Shown here: piece after piece, positions 1 to 8,045 of the stretch
Layout: the number at the start of each line of letters is the position of its first letter
Position numbering within the stretch: position 1 is the stretch's first letter
From: an uncultured Clostridium sp.
GTDB taxonomy: Bacteria > Bacillota > Clostridia > Lachnospirales > Lachnospiraceae
Length of the DNA stretch: 35,777 nt
Reading direction: 5' to 3'
Assembly: GCA_947178475.1 (NCBI GenBank)
Contig: CAMWYM010000019.1
Location: forward strand, 1 to 35,777
Made by a program: the position numbers and the translations under genes
Notes under the pieces: generated by a model
Database searches by the model: none
What the model saw: only the letters and a program-made list of their open reading frames with translations
Told to the model about the DNA's origin: nothing

Positions 1-1673
1 TTTTCATTATCCGTAACAATATTCTGAATACTTCCGCCAAGAGCAGTTTCCACTGCTATCTCATATTCCTTGTTTACCTGTACGATATCTGCCACAACAC
101 CGATAATTCCTGGATTATTTTCCTTTTGTTCCATGACACGCTTAATGGAATTGCCGTATCCATCATAGCGCTCTGTAATATTACGCAATGCCTCCAGTTT
201 GGACTTAACACTGCTGTATTCATTATTCGCATTAAACAAGCGCTGCTTGTTCTCGTTTGTGGCAATAGTATTTTTGTCAAGACCTGCGTCCGTCACTTCC
301 AGTCTCGCCAAAATATCAGCTACCGTGCTCTCAATTTCAGAAAGGGAGGCATTGTGCTTTTCATATTCCTCCTTATCCTTCATCTCGTCTGATTTGAACT
401 GTAAAAAACGCTGGTTAAGCTGTGTCTTTCGGTAATTGATATTTTCAAGCATAGCATCATATCTCCCAACCTTAGCCTTTAGATTGGCATCATCGTTCAT
501 ATACTCGATAATATCTGCTTTGCTGCTCTCAATTTCGTTCTCCAGCTTACTGATTGCCTCCTCAATGCTTTCACTGACTTCCTTAGCCTGATCTAACACA
601 TCATCTGCATTATCCATTTTCTCATCGAGAATGGCTTTTTTATCCTGAAACTCAAGCTTTTCCTTTTCCTGAGCCTGAAGTGACTGGTTAATACGGTCAA
701 TCTGTTCGCCCATATGTATATCCGTAGACTTAGCATTGGAAATTTGCTGGTTTAATACATTTATTTCTCCCTCATTGCGCTGATTGATAAGTTTCAGCTC
801 ATGAATCCGGTTCTTATTTTCATCAATAACCTGACTGCATTGCTCCAACTCTGTCTCTATACGCTCGTATTCGTTTTTGGCATCCTCATATTCCTTCTTC
901 AGCCGCTCACTGTCATTATTAATAATGTGGAGCTTCTCCTCGTTTTCCTTTAGCAGGCTGTCAATTCTCTCGTTTTCCATCAAAAATACATTGACATCAA
1001 AACGCTTTAATTCACCCTTATACAGCAGGTATTTCTTTGCCACCTCTGACTGCTTTTCCAGGGGACCAACCTGCTTCTCCAGCTCAGACAAAATATCATT
1101 GACACGGCTGAGGTTATCTCGTTCAGCAGCCAGAGACTTCTCCGTTGCCGCCTTATTCTTTTTATACTTAACAATACCGGCTGCCTCGTCAAACAGCTCA
1201 CGCCGCTCTTCCGGCTTACCGGACAGAATTTTCTCCACCTGTCCCTGTCCAATAATGGAATATCCCTCTTTACCGATACCGGTATCAAAGAAAAGGGAAT
1301 GCACATCCTTTAACCGGCTGACTGTACCGTTAATCAGGTATTCACTCTCACCGGAGCGGTACACACGGCGTGCTACCGTCACCTCTTCATAGTCTATCGG
1401 CAAAGAATGGTCACTGTTATCCAAAGTTATGGCAACATAGGCAGCACCATGGGGCTTTCTAAGCTCTGTTCCTGCAAAAATGACATCCTCCATCTTAGCC
1501 CCACGCAGCTGTTTTGCACTCTGCTCACCAAGCACCCAGCGCACGGCATCACCGACGTTACTCTTACCACTTCCGTTTGGGCCTACAATTCCCGTAATTC
1601 CCTTGTTAAATTCAAATACAATACGATTGGCAAAGGACTTAAATCCATATACCTCTATACTTTTTAAATACAT
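1..1673 (-). CDS. smc: Chromosome segregation ATPase SMC, N-terminal half (cut by window edge)
   Basis: SMC dimers organise and compact the chromosome and help resolve sister origins, acting with ScpA/ScpB. The frame is open from an ATG at 1671-1673 to the window edge, giving 557 full codons of a protein usually near 1180 residues. The N-terminal ATPase head is clear: MYLKSIEVYGFKSFA at the start, Walker A GPNGSGKSN at residues 31-39, then AVRWVLGEQ and VIFAGT. From about residue 165 to 500 it is charged heptad-like coiled coil, and the last visible part (IIGVVADIV, ALGGSIQNIV) is the beginning of the hinge. Walker B and the signature motif lie beyond the edge. GGAG sits 8 nt before the ATG. 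It follows rnc by 79 nt in the same direction, the usual rnc-smc pairing; ftsY would be expected next. Confidence 0.97.
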   Translation of the reverse strand, partial: MYLKSIEVYGFKSFANRIVFEFNKGITGIVGPNGSGKSNVGDAVRWVLGEQSAKQLRGAKMEDVIFAGTELRKPHGAAYVAITLDNSDHSLPIDYEEVTVARRVYRSGESEYLINGTVSRLKDVHSLFFDTGIGKEGYSIIGQGQVEKILSGKPEERRELFDEAAGIVKYKKNKAATEKSLAAERDNLSRVNDILSELEKQVGPLEKQSEVAKKYLLYKGELKRFDVNVFLMENERIDSLLKENEEKLHIINNDSERLKKEYEDAKNEYERIETELEQCSQVIDENKNRIHELKLINQRNEGEINVLNQQISNAKSTDIHMGEQIDRINQSLQAQEKEKLEFQDKKAILDEKMDNADDVLDQAKEVSESIEEAISKLENEIESSKADIIEYMNDDANLKAKVGRYDAMLENINYRKTQLNQRFLQFKSDEMKDKEEYEKHNASLSEIESTVADILARLEVTDAGLDKNTIATNENKQRLFNANNEYSSVKSKLEALRNITERYDGYGNSIKRVMEQKENNPGIIGVVADIVQVNKEYEIAVETALGGSIQNIVTDNE

Positions 1674-1752
1674 AAAAAAATCTCCATTTCGTTACAGGGC
1701 TTTTCATTGGTAAAACACTTCTGTTTGTTGTTTTTAGGTGCAGTCCTCTCCT

Positions 1753-2457
1753 CTATTCCGCTGATTTTCCCTGCTCTCTCAGCTTTAAGATAGCCCTGTA
1801 TGCCGCCATCTGATGTGCATTTTTTTTAGATGAGCCTTCTCCACTGGCAAGCTTAACGCCATCCACTAAAACCTGCGTGACAAAGCTCTTGTTATGGTCG
1901 GGTCCGCTTTCTTCAATCAACTCATAGGTGACAACTCCCCTGCCATCTTTTTGTACCATTTCCTGTAAAATTGTTTTGGCATCATAAAATAATGTCTTAT
2001 GTTCAATATCAGTAAGCAGAAAACTGTGCACATACTCCTTTGCAGCCTCCATTCCGCCGTCAAGGTAAATAGCACCTAATACCGACTCAAATAAATCACA
2101 TAAAATAGAACTTCTCTTTCTCCCTCCGGTCATGTCTTCACCCTTTGACAGCAGCACAAATTCTCCAAATTGCAGCATCTCGGATACTGCGGACAATGTA
2201 AATTCGCAGACAATGGATGCTCTGAGTCTGGTGAGCTTCCCCTCCTGCATATCTGTGTAATGCTCAAATAAAAACTCACTGGTGATAAGCTCCAATACTG
2301 CATCTCCTAAAAACTCCAGCCGCTCATAGCTCTCCATTCCCTTCCGCTTCATCTCATTGATAAAAGAGCTATGAGAGAATGCCTGTCTTATCAGATTTTT
2401 ATTCTTAAATACATACCGGATATTTTTTTCTATCTCTTCTACATTAAAATTAAGCAT
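1753..2457 (-). CDS. rnc: Ribonuclease III
   Basis: Cleaves double-stranded RNA in rRNA precursors and in structured or antisense-paired mRNAs. At 234 aa it has the standard length. The catalytic domain carries the signature ERLEFLGDAVLE at residues 45-56 and the second acidic pair in LCDLFESVLGAIY (Asp121, Glu124), so the metal-binding residues are intact. A C-terminal double-stranded RNA binding domain runs from about residue 158 to 228, ending in SSKKNAHQMAAYRAIL. It lies between plsX and smc in one minus-strand operon. In most Firmicutes acpP sits between plsX and rnc, but here the 78-nt gap is too short for it. The start is preceded by GGAGATGGAAAG. Confidence 0.97.
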   Translation of the reverse strand: MLNFNVEEIEKNIRYVFKNKNLIRQAFSHSSFINEMKRKGMESYERLEFLGDAVLELITSEFLFEHYTDMQEGKLTRLRASIVCEFTLSAVSEMLQFGEFVLLSKGEDMTGGRKRSSILCDLFESVLGAIYLDGGMEAAKEYVHSFLLTDIEHKTLFYDAKTILQEMVQKDGRGVVTYELIEESGPDHNKSFVTQVLVDGVKLASGEGSSKKNAHQMAAYRAILKLREQGKSAE

Positions 2458-2535
2458 CTTTCCATCTCCAATTTAAGGACAAAAGGAAACTCCAAAATAT
2501 ACGATCAAAGAAACCCTCTATTCTCGATATTCCCA

Positions 2536-3540
2536 TTAATCCAACAGATATTTTTTGATTTTACCGTTAATATCCTGCCGTTTAAAGGTTTCTACCTGAA
2601 ACAATGCGTTTTTCACCTCTTTGTTAGTAGCACTGCCGTGAATCTTCACCACCAGTCCATTCAGTCCCAAAAGCGGTGCTCCACCATATTGTGTTGCATC
2701 AAATGTCTTTAATGTCTTTTTTAACTGCGGCTTTACCAATGCCGCACCGAGCGTGGCAACCGGTGTTGCCGTCATTCCCTCTTTTATCTTTTCGATCAAG
2801 CCTGCAGCAAGACCCTCTGTAAGCTTAAGCATAACATTACCTACAAAGGCCTCTGTCACCACTACGTCTGCCGCTCCAAAGGGGAAATCCCTTGCCTCGA
2901 TACTGCCAATAAAATTAATATCCTTACATTCCTTAAGCAGCGGAAATGTCTCCTTTACCAAGGCATTTCCCTTTTCCTCCTCGGCACCGATATTCACGAT
3001 TCCGACTCTGGGATTTTTCACACCGATAACATTTTCCATATAGATAGATCCCATCTTAGCAAACTGTACCAGATTACTTGGCTTTGCGTCCACATTGGCA
3101 CCGCAGTCAATCAGCAGCGCAACTCCATTCATCGTCGGAAGAATCGGTGCAAGAGGCGCCCTCTCAATGCCTTTCATTTTTCCCACAAGAACCTGTCCTC
3201 CTACCAAAATCGCACCGGAATTGCCGGGTGACACAAATCCATCCGCCTTTCCTTCCTTTAGCATTCTAAGACCAGTCACCATTGAGGAATCTTTTTTTGA
3301 ACGGATTGCATTTACCGGAGAATCATGACAGGTAATCTCATCCGGAGCATGGACCACCTCAATCTGGCTGGCTGGATATTCATATTTATCAAGCTCGTCC
3401 TTAAGCTTTTCTTCAGGTCCCACAATATATACAAACAAATCCTTTTTTTCTTTTACCGCATTTACAGCACCAATCACCATTTCTCCAGGCGAATGGTCTC
3501 CTCCCATTGCATCTAACACTACCTTTGTTATCTCTGACAT
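2536..3540 (-). CDS. plsX: Phosphate acyltransferase PlsX
   Basis: Converts acyl-ACP to acyl-phosphate, the acyl donor for PlsY in the first step of phosphatidic acid synthesis; a peripheral membrane enzyme. The 334-aa product has the family length and its conserved blocks: VVLDAMGGDHSPGEMV at the N terminus, GFVSPGNSGAILVG near residue 100, LIDCGANVDAKPSNLVQFA near 145, and GGAPLLGLNGLVVKIHGS near the C terminus. GGAGGG lies 6 nt before the ATG. It is the first gene of a plsX-rnc-smc operon, driven by the promoter at 3619-3647. The acpP gene that usually follows plsX is absent here. Confidence 0.97.
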   Translation of the reverse strand: MSEITKVVLDAMGGDHSPGEMVIGAVNAVKEKKDLFVYIVGPEEKLKDELDKYEYPASQIEVVHAPDEITCHDSPVNAIRSKKDSSMVTGLRMLKEGKADGFVSPGNSGAILVGGQVLVGKMKGIERAPLAPILPTMNGVALLIDCGANVDAKPSNLVQFAKMGSIYMENVIGVKNPRVGIVNIGAEEEKGNALVKETFPLLKECKDINFIGSIEARDFPFGAADVVVTEAFVGNVMLKLTEGLAAGLIEKIKEGMTATPVATLGAALVKPQLKKTLKTFDATQYGGAPLLGLNGLVVKIHGSATNKEVKNALFQVETFKRQDINGKIKKYLLD

Positions 3541-3618
3541 AATATGCCCTCCATTTCCCTGTGCTTATTAGCTTCCCCAAAATATCCTTTCCTTATAATG
3601 GCAGAACACAGCTAACTT

Positions 3619-3647
3619 ACTATATCATAAAATGTTTTCTTTGACAA
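3619..3647 (-). promoter_or_regulatory. Sigma-A promoter of plsX-rnc-smc
   Basis: On the minus strand TTGTCA (3647-3642) and TATAGT (3624-3619) are separated by exactly 17 nt, about 75 nt upstream of the plsX ATG. The -35 box abuts the U-tract of the transporter terminator just upstream, so transcription appears to restart directly after the preceding unit ends. Confidence 0.75.
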
Positions 3648-3684
3648 TGAAAAAACAGAGCCGCTACCAAGGTAACCACTCTGT
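3648..3684 (-). terminator. Rho-independent terminator of the MFS transporter gene
   Basis: Inverted repeat with outer arms ACAGAG (3655-3660) and CTCTGT (3679-3684) and inner arms TACC/GGTA around an AA loop, with an internal mismatch between them. On the minus strand the hairpin is followed by a run of T residues (3655-3650). It begins 23 nt after the transporter stop codon. Confidence 0.85.
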
Positions 3685-3706
3685 CTATTCTAATTCTCTG
3701 TATATA

Positions 3707-5083
3707 TTATTCGGTTGCTTCTTCTGCCTTTTGGTCTTCTAATGCCTTGCCTGTTGGCTTTACGAAAACAAGACATACAATCAAAGCAATGATATACAAC
3801 GCAATGGTTGCATATAATACACACTGATATCCTGTAGGATTCACCGTGAGCATCTCTATCTCACCATTGTCCAATGCGTGTTCAATTTCTATTGGATTGC
3901 CAAAATGATTTACTATCCATGTGGCCATCTGGTTACCGGTAAGACCGGCAAATGCCCATGCTGAAAGAGTGATTCCGTGAATTGCACTGATATTACTCAT
4001 TCCATAATGGTCAGACAGCAGTGTAGGAACGTTGGAGAAACCACCGCCATATCCTGCATTTACCACAAAAATCAGGCAGAGTACAAGGATAGTCAGAAGA
4101 ATATTCCCCTCTCCATTCTTAATACCACCTGTCACAATAATGATTCCGGTAAACACAATGGATAAAATAAAGATTAACTTATAAATCGTATTTCTGTCCT
4201 TCATGGTATCTGCCCATGCAGAAAAGCCAAGACGTCCTCCAGCATTAAACACGGCAGAAACTGTAGAAATAATTCCCACTACACTGGCAAGACCAATACA
4301 TTTTACAATCATTTTTTCCTGGGAAATCAAGGCAAGTCCACATGTAATATTAATATAAAACATCAGCCAGATTCCAATATAATTGCTGATAGGCTTTGTC
4401 TTAATCACAGACATTACACTCTTACCCTTTTCCGTCTTCTGCGGCTCATGCCAGCCATCAGGCTTTTTCAGCAGTAAATGTCCTGCGAACATCATGACAA
4501 AATAGACACATGCCAGAATAATGAACATCTTATATATACCGCCCTCACCCAGATTGTCCAGCATTGCCTGCATAATTGGGCTTGCGATAGCCTTTGCAGC
4601 ACCAAATCCGGCAACCGCCAGTCCGGTAGCAAGACCTTTTCTGTCCTCAAACCAAAGCATCAGGGTTTTAACAGGGGATAAATATCCGGTTCCTAAACCG
4701 ATACCCATAATAAAACCATAACAGATATAAATGCCAATCAATGCAAGCACACTTCCCTGATGTGTTCCACCATAATAAATAAAGAAACCTGTACCTGCCA
4801 TACCAAGTGCAAAGCAGATTGCCGCAATCAGAGAGGACTTATGAATATCCTTTTCCACCACATTTCCCAAAAATGCTGCCGACATTCCAAGGAAAAAGAT
4901 TGCAAAGCTGAATGCCCATTCCGTTGCACCTTTTGAAAATCCAATATAATCAGCTATCTCCTGACTAAAAATGGACCAGCAATATACAGTACCAATGCTG
5001 CAGTGAAGCAACAGTGCCGGGATTGCCGCACGCACCCACTTATTTGTGCGCCAGCCGCCGGTTTTCTTTTCATTTTCTTCCAT
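3707..5083 (-). CDS. OFA-family MFS transporter (oxalate/formate antiporter-like)
   Basis: A 458-aa, 12-helix major facilitator protein. The N-terminal part (RAAIPALLLHCSIGTVYCWS, then IGFSKGATEWAFSFAIFFLG) is typical of the OFA family, whose few characterised members exchange oxalate and formate; many clostridial members are only presumed to carry monocarboxylates. The loop with DRKGLATGLAVAGFGAAK between helices 4 and 5 is the family signature region. A longer GTG start at 5101 is possible, but the GTG overlaps the ribosome-binding GGAGGG (5094-5099), which is correctly spaced from the ATG at 5083, so I use the ATG. It stands alone with a promoter at 5143-5171 and a terminator at 3648-3684. 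The substrate cannot be told from sequence; no oxalate-degrading genes are nearby. Confidence 0.88.
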   Translation of the reverse strand: MEENEKKTGGWRTNKWVRAAIPALLLHCSIGTVYCWSIFSQEIADYIGFSKGATEWAFSFAIFFLGMSAAFLGNVVEKDIHKSSLIAAICFALGMAGTGFFIYYGGTHQGSVLALIGIYICYGFIMGIGLGTGYLSPVKTLMLWFEDRKGLATGLAVAGFGAAKAIASPIMQAMLDNLGEGGIYKMFIILACVYFVMMFAGHLLLKKPDGWHEPQKTEKGKSVMSVIKTKPISNYIGIWLMFYINITCGLALISQEKMIVKCIGLASVVGIISTVSAVFNAGGRLGFSAWADTMKDRNTIYKLIFILSIVFTGIIIVTGGIKNGEGNILLTILVLCLIFVVNAGYGGGFSNVPTLLSDHYGMSNISAIHGITLSAWAFAGLTGNQMATWIVNHFGNPIEIEHALDNGEIEMLTVNPTGYQCVLYATIALYIIALIVCLVFVKPTGKALEDQKAEEATE

Positions 5084-5142
5084 AATACTTCTACCCTCCA
5101 CATCTTCTGTTTTTCGTGTTTTTTCAAAAACTAAACTAGTTA

Positions 5143-5171
5143 ATTATACAACTTTAACATATAACTTTCAA
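5143..5171 (-). promoter_or_regulatory. Sigma-A promoter of the MFS transporter, with a palindrome at the start site
   Basis: TTGAAA (5171-5166) and TATAAT (5148-5143) are spaced by 17 nt on the minus strand, about 60 nt upstream of the transporter ATG. The perfect 8-bp palindrome AACTAGTT lies at 5134-5141, directly downstream of the -10 box at the expected transcription start, where a repressor could bind. The promoter is a strong call; the operator is only a suggestion. Confidence 0.75.
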
Positions 5172-5230
5172 GTATTAATATTGAAAATGACTACACCGAC
5201 AAAAATATATAAACCTTTAAGTAACCATTT

Positions 5231-5288
5231 TGAATCCTTTCTCATATGATAATAAAAATGTGCTTTTTGTATGTTGAAAGGATTCAGG
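5231..5288 (+). promoter_or_regulatory. Inverted repeat that covers the ribosome-binding site of the next gene
   Basis: TGAATCCTTTC (5231-5241) and GAAAGGATTCA (5276-5286) are perfectly complementary over 11 bp, separated by 34 nt. G-U pairs could extend the stem by two more, up to the ATG at 5289. The right arm contains the AAAGGA ribosome-binding site, so a folded transcript would hide it. A loose promoter, TTGAAA at 5183-5188 with TATATA about 19 nt further on, would place the left arm in the transcript. It could instead be a protein-binding operator. Confidence 0.55.
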
Positions 5289-6557
5289 ATGAAATTAAGA
5301 AAATATCTAAAAGCAGCTCAGGAAAATATTGATACCGGTTATTTACAAATAAACGCTATATCCGATACCAATCAGATTCCCATTCAGAATGCCCAAATAT
5401 CTATTGCCACTACCGGCAATCCAAATGAAACCATCGAACAGTTTACAACCAATGCAGACGGACAGTCAGACAATATTGAATTAGCCGCTCCGCCTCTTGA
5501 GTTTTCTTTAGAACCATCTGACAATCAACCCTACAGCGAGTACAATATCAAAATATCTGCCGAGGGTTATGATGATGCCATTATTTCCGGCGTCCAGATT
5601 CTTTCCGGAGAAAGGGGACTGCAGAATATCCACATGTCACCGTCCGCCACAAACCAAAACGAATACAACCCTACAATTATAAGCGGACACACTCTATGGG
5701 AGTATTATCCCCCGAAAATTGCTGAAGCAGAAATCAAACCCATGGATGAACGCGGTGAAATCGTTTTAAGCCGGGTGGTCGTTCCGGAATATATTGTTGT
5801 CCATGACGGTTCCCCCTCCGATACTACCGCAACCGATTACTACGTCCCCTACAAAGACTACATCAAAAATGTGGCATCCAGTGAGATATATGCCACATGG
5901 CCTGAATCCACCATTACTGCTAATGTGCTGGCAATTATTTCCTTTACCCTTAACCGGGTTTACACGGAGTGGTACCGCGGCAAAGGATATGATTTTACCA
6001 TTACCAGCTCCACTGCTTTTGACCACAAATGGATTTATCAGAAAACCATATATGAAAACATTTCTCAGGCAGTTGATACCATTTTTGCAAACTATCTCTC
6101 CCGCCCGAATGTTGCACAGCCAATACTGACCCAGTATTGTGATGGCAAGCGTGTCACCTGTCCAAACTGGATGAGTCAGTGGGGTTCAAAATATCTCGGA
6201 GACCAGGGATACACTGCTATTGAAATTATAAGAAATTATTACGGAGATGATATGTATATCAATGAGGCAGAGCAAATTGCCGGTATTCCGTCGTCCTGGC
6301 CGGGCTACGACTTATCCGTTGGAGCCACCGGTGATAAGGTGCGGATGATACAGGAGCAATTAAACCGGATTGCCAAAAACTACCCTTCCATTCCCACTAT
6401 TGCCATTGATGGCATATTTGGTGAGGGAACAAAAGCAGCCGTACAAAAATTCCAGTCTATTTTCAATCTGCCTGCCACCGGAATTGTAGATTACCCAACC
6501 TGGTATAAAATTTCTCAGATATACGTCGGTGTCAGCAAAATTGCCGAACTGACCTAA
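5289..6557 (+). CDS. SpoIID/LytB-like protein with C-terminal peptidoglycan-binding domain
   Basis: A 422-aa three-part protein. Residues about 17-125 look like a small beta-sandwich of the carboxypeptidase-regulatory kind (GYLQINAISDT, IPIQNAQISIATTG, TTNADGQSD). Residues about 165-330 resemble SpoIID/LytB: ASSEIYATWPESTITANVLA, with the conserved Ser-Glu, then PNWMSQWGSKYLGDQGYTA and IIRNYYGDDMYI. The C terminus (about 340-415) is a PG_binding_1 domain: LSVGATGDKVRMIQEQLNRI, IDGIFGEGTKAAVQKFQ, GIVDYPTWYKI. SpoIID is a lytic transglycosylase of sporulation; whether this protein is active is unknown. There is no signal peptide, which is odd for a wall protein and could fit mother-cell or spore-coat location. 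The ATG at 5289 is chosen over 5271 because AAAGGA (5277-5282) fits only the former. It is the only plus-strand gene and is convergent with the anti-sigma gene. Confidence 0.8.
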   Translation: MKLRKYLKAAQENIDTGYLQINAISDTNQIPIQNAQISIATTGNPNETIEQFTTNADGQSDNIELAAPPLEFSLEPSDNQPYSEYNIKISAEGYDDAIISGVQILSGERGLQNIHMSPSATNQNEYNPTIISGHTLWEYYPPKIAEAEIKPMDERGEIVLSRVVVPEYIVVHDGSPSDTTATDYYVPYKDYIKNVASSEIYATWPESTITANVLAIISFTLNRVYTEWYRGKGYDFTITSSTAFDHKWIYQKTIYENISQAVDTIFANYLSRPNVAQPILTQYCDGKRVTCPNWMSQWGSKYLGDQGYTAIEIIRNYYGDDMYINEAEQIAGIPSSWPGYDLSVGATGDKVRMIQEQLNRIAKNYPSIPTIAIDGIFGEGTKAAVQKFQSIFNLPATGIVDYPTWYKISQIYVGVSKIAELT

Positions 6558-6634
6558 TATTAGTACTAAACATCAGCTTTCAATATTCTGATATACACTG
6601 GGGATTTACGAAACTCCCTATTTCCCAAATCCAG

Positions 6635-6702
6635 TTGTACAATATAGACAATATCGCCGTCAATGCCAGTATGCCTTGCGGCGATTTGCCTATATTATAC
6701 AA
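6635..6702. repeat. Long imperfect inverted repeat between convergent genes
   Basis: Left arm 6635-6659 begins TTGTACAATATAG and ends ATCGCCG; right arm 6679-6702 begins CGGCGAT and ends TATATTATACAA. The arms match with one inserted base and two substitutions, around a 19-nt centre. It lies between the stop codons of two convergent genes, so it may serve as a two-way terminator, but neither side has a run of T. A short inverted-repeat element is the other reading; no flanking target duplication is visible. Confidence 0.7.
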
Positions 6703-6748
6703 CAAACATCTTGAAAACAGAATTTCGCAATATACTTATCCGGATATT

Positions 6749-7942
6749 CTATTCAATCGGTATAACGACTCTTTCCCTTTCTCTGATACCTTCCTCCTCT
6801 AATTGTTTCTCTGTACGATAATTTGAATAATGTAGTACCATCCAGAAAATATCCTGTTCTACATTATACTGAAACCGATAAGCAGCTCCGTCAGGCATTT
6901 CAACATAATACAGTACATTGCCATGTGGTACATTTCCTTCCTCATCTTCCTTGTACTCACAGGTAATCCCGGCAATCTCCAGATCAGAGCCAAAAATATT
7001 GATAAACAGCTCCTTTGCCCTTTTGTAGTTTTCAATAAAAAACTCTTTATTGATTGGTGCCGGCTTTTCATAGAAATCGGTTCCTTCCTTTTGCAGCCAC
7101 ATATTGCCAAGCGTCCCATCCTGAGCATTGATATCTACAACATATGATGTCGTATCATTTTCATAAAACACAATCTGATAGGTTCCGCTTCCTTCTATTA
7201 CATAATCCTCCGAATAATCTGTCTCTTTTTCCATTGCTTCAGGGTCTGCGGCAAACATTCTCTCCATGTAATCCGATGCAATATTTACTGCCATATCCTC
7301 AGATATCATGTCTTCACCGGGGCTTGCATTTTCTGCCTTCTCCTGTTCCTCCCTTGCCTGCTTCGCAGAATCGCTTTGCTGCAGGCTGTAGTCTTCTTTG
7401 TGATAAAAGTCAATAATTTGCAACCATTCCTCCTCGGTTAAAGTTCTTTCCGGCAGATAAATGATTCTTGTGGGTATCTCATACAACAAAGAACTGCCGT
7501 CATGTTCCCCTGCCGTATCCACAATCTCTATTTCACCTGTTGGAAATAATCCGCTTTCCTCATATTTCTTCCATAAGGTCTTATACTGCTCCTTTTCCTC
7601 CTCTGACAATTCTCTGGAATAGGTTATCGCTTCTGTGCCCGGCACCGCATTAGAAACCAGTTCCTCATACATTTCGCGGTCGTTTTCGCTTATCTCAGAC
7701 ATCCTTTTTTGCACATAATCAATTGCTGCAGATGTGGGAATATAAAGAACCAATATCGCAGCTATAATACCGACCACGTACCCTGCCTTAGTAAAAAAAG
7801 CTGCCGATTCTTTTCTTTGTGTCATTATTTCTTCTTTTTCCAGTGTAGACAATAACTGGTCCATCCTTTCCTCATAGCCCTCATTTACCGGACATTTGGT
7901 CTGTTTTGCAAGCTCCATTATCCTTTTATCTATTTTATTCAT
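6749..7942 (-). CDS. Probable membrane anti-sigma factor with extracytoplasmic PepSY-like region
   Basis: A 397-aa single-pass protein. The first ~50 residues are cytoplasmic and charged (KIDKRIMELAKQTKCPVNEG, then ERMDQLLSTLEKEE), one transmembrane helix follows (GYVVGIIAAILVLYIPTSAA), and some 320 residues lie outside. The outer part contains a stretch like PepSY (YQIVFYENDTTSYVVDINAQDGTLG). Its position directly downstream of an ECF sigma gene, in the same direction, and its topology make it the likely anti-sigma partner, although the cytoplasmic part shows no zinc-binding anti-sigma motif. A start at 7951 is possible, but AAAGGA is spaced 8 nt from the ATG at 7942. The 103-nt gap to the sigma gene is unusually long for such a pair and holds two hairpins and a possible promoter. 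Confidence 0.7.
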   Translation of the reverse strand: MNKIDKRIMELAKQTKCPVNEGYEERMDQLLSTLEKEEIMTQRKESAAFFTKAGYVVGIIAAILVLYIPTSAAIDYVQKRMSEISENDREMYEELVSNAVPGTEAITYSRELSEEEKEQYKTLWKKYEESGLFPTGEIEIVDTAGEHDGSSLLYEIPTRIIYLPERTLTEEEWLQIIDFYHKEDYSLQQSDSAKQAREEQEKAENASPGEDMISEDMAVNIASDYMERMFAADPEAMEKETDYSEDYVIEGSGTYQIVFYENDTTSYVVDINAQDGTLGNMWLQKEGTDFYEKPAPINKEFFIENYKRAKELFINIFGSDLEIAGITCEYKEDEEGNVPHGNVLYYVEMPDGAAYRFQYNVEQDIFWMVLHYSNYRTEKQLEEEGIRERERVVIPIE

Positions 7943-7975
7943 ATACCTCATCCTTTCCTTTTTGTTTTAACATAT

Positions 7976-8036
7976 GTCACCAATTTTTGAAAAAAATTGA
8001 TGACCTGCTTGCGCATCAGCGCAATTCATTATAACA
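7976..8036 (-). promoter_or_regulatory. Two tandem hairpins and an extended -10 element between sigma and anti-sigma genes
   Basis: Hairpin A: arms 7976-7988 and 7992-8004, 13 bp with one G-U pair on the minus strand and a 3-nt loop. Hairpin B: TTGCGC (8009-8014) and GCGCAA (8019-8024) with a 4-nt loop. Neither is followed by a proper T-run. Upstream of both, the minus strand reads TGTTATAAT (8036-8028), an extended -10 box, so the anti-sigma gene may have its own promoter with these hairpins in its leader. Confidence 0.5.
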
Positions 8037-8045
8037 GGAAAATCT

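Noticed and set aside
877-1392. A 171-codon plus-strand frame opposite smc
   Set aside because: Shadow of the SMC head and coiled-coil coding sequence; composition is Ser/Phe-rich with no recognisable domain.
5215-5260. Sporulation sigma-E or sigma-K promoter for the SpoIID-like gene
   Set aside because: A CATATGAT stretch is loosely similar to a sigma-E -10 box, but no convincing -35 partner was found.
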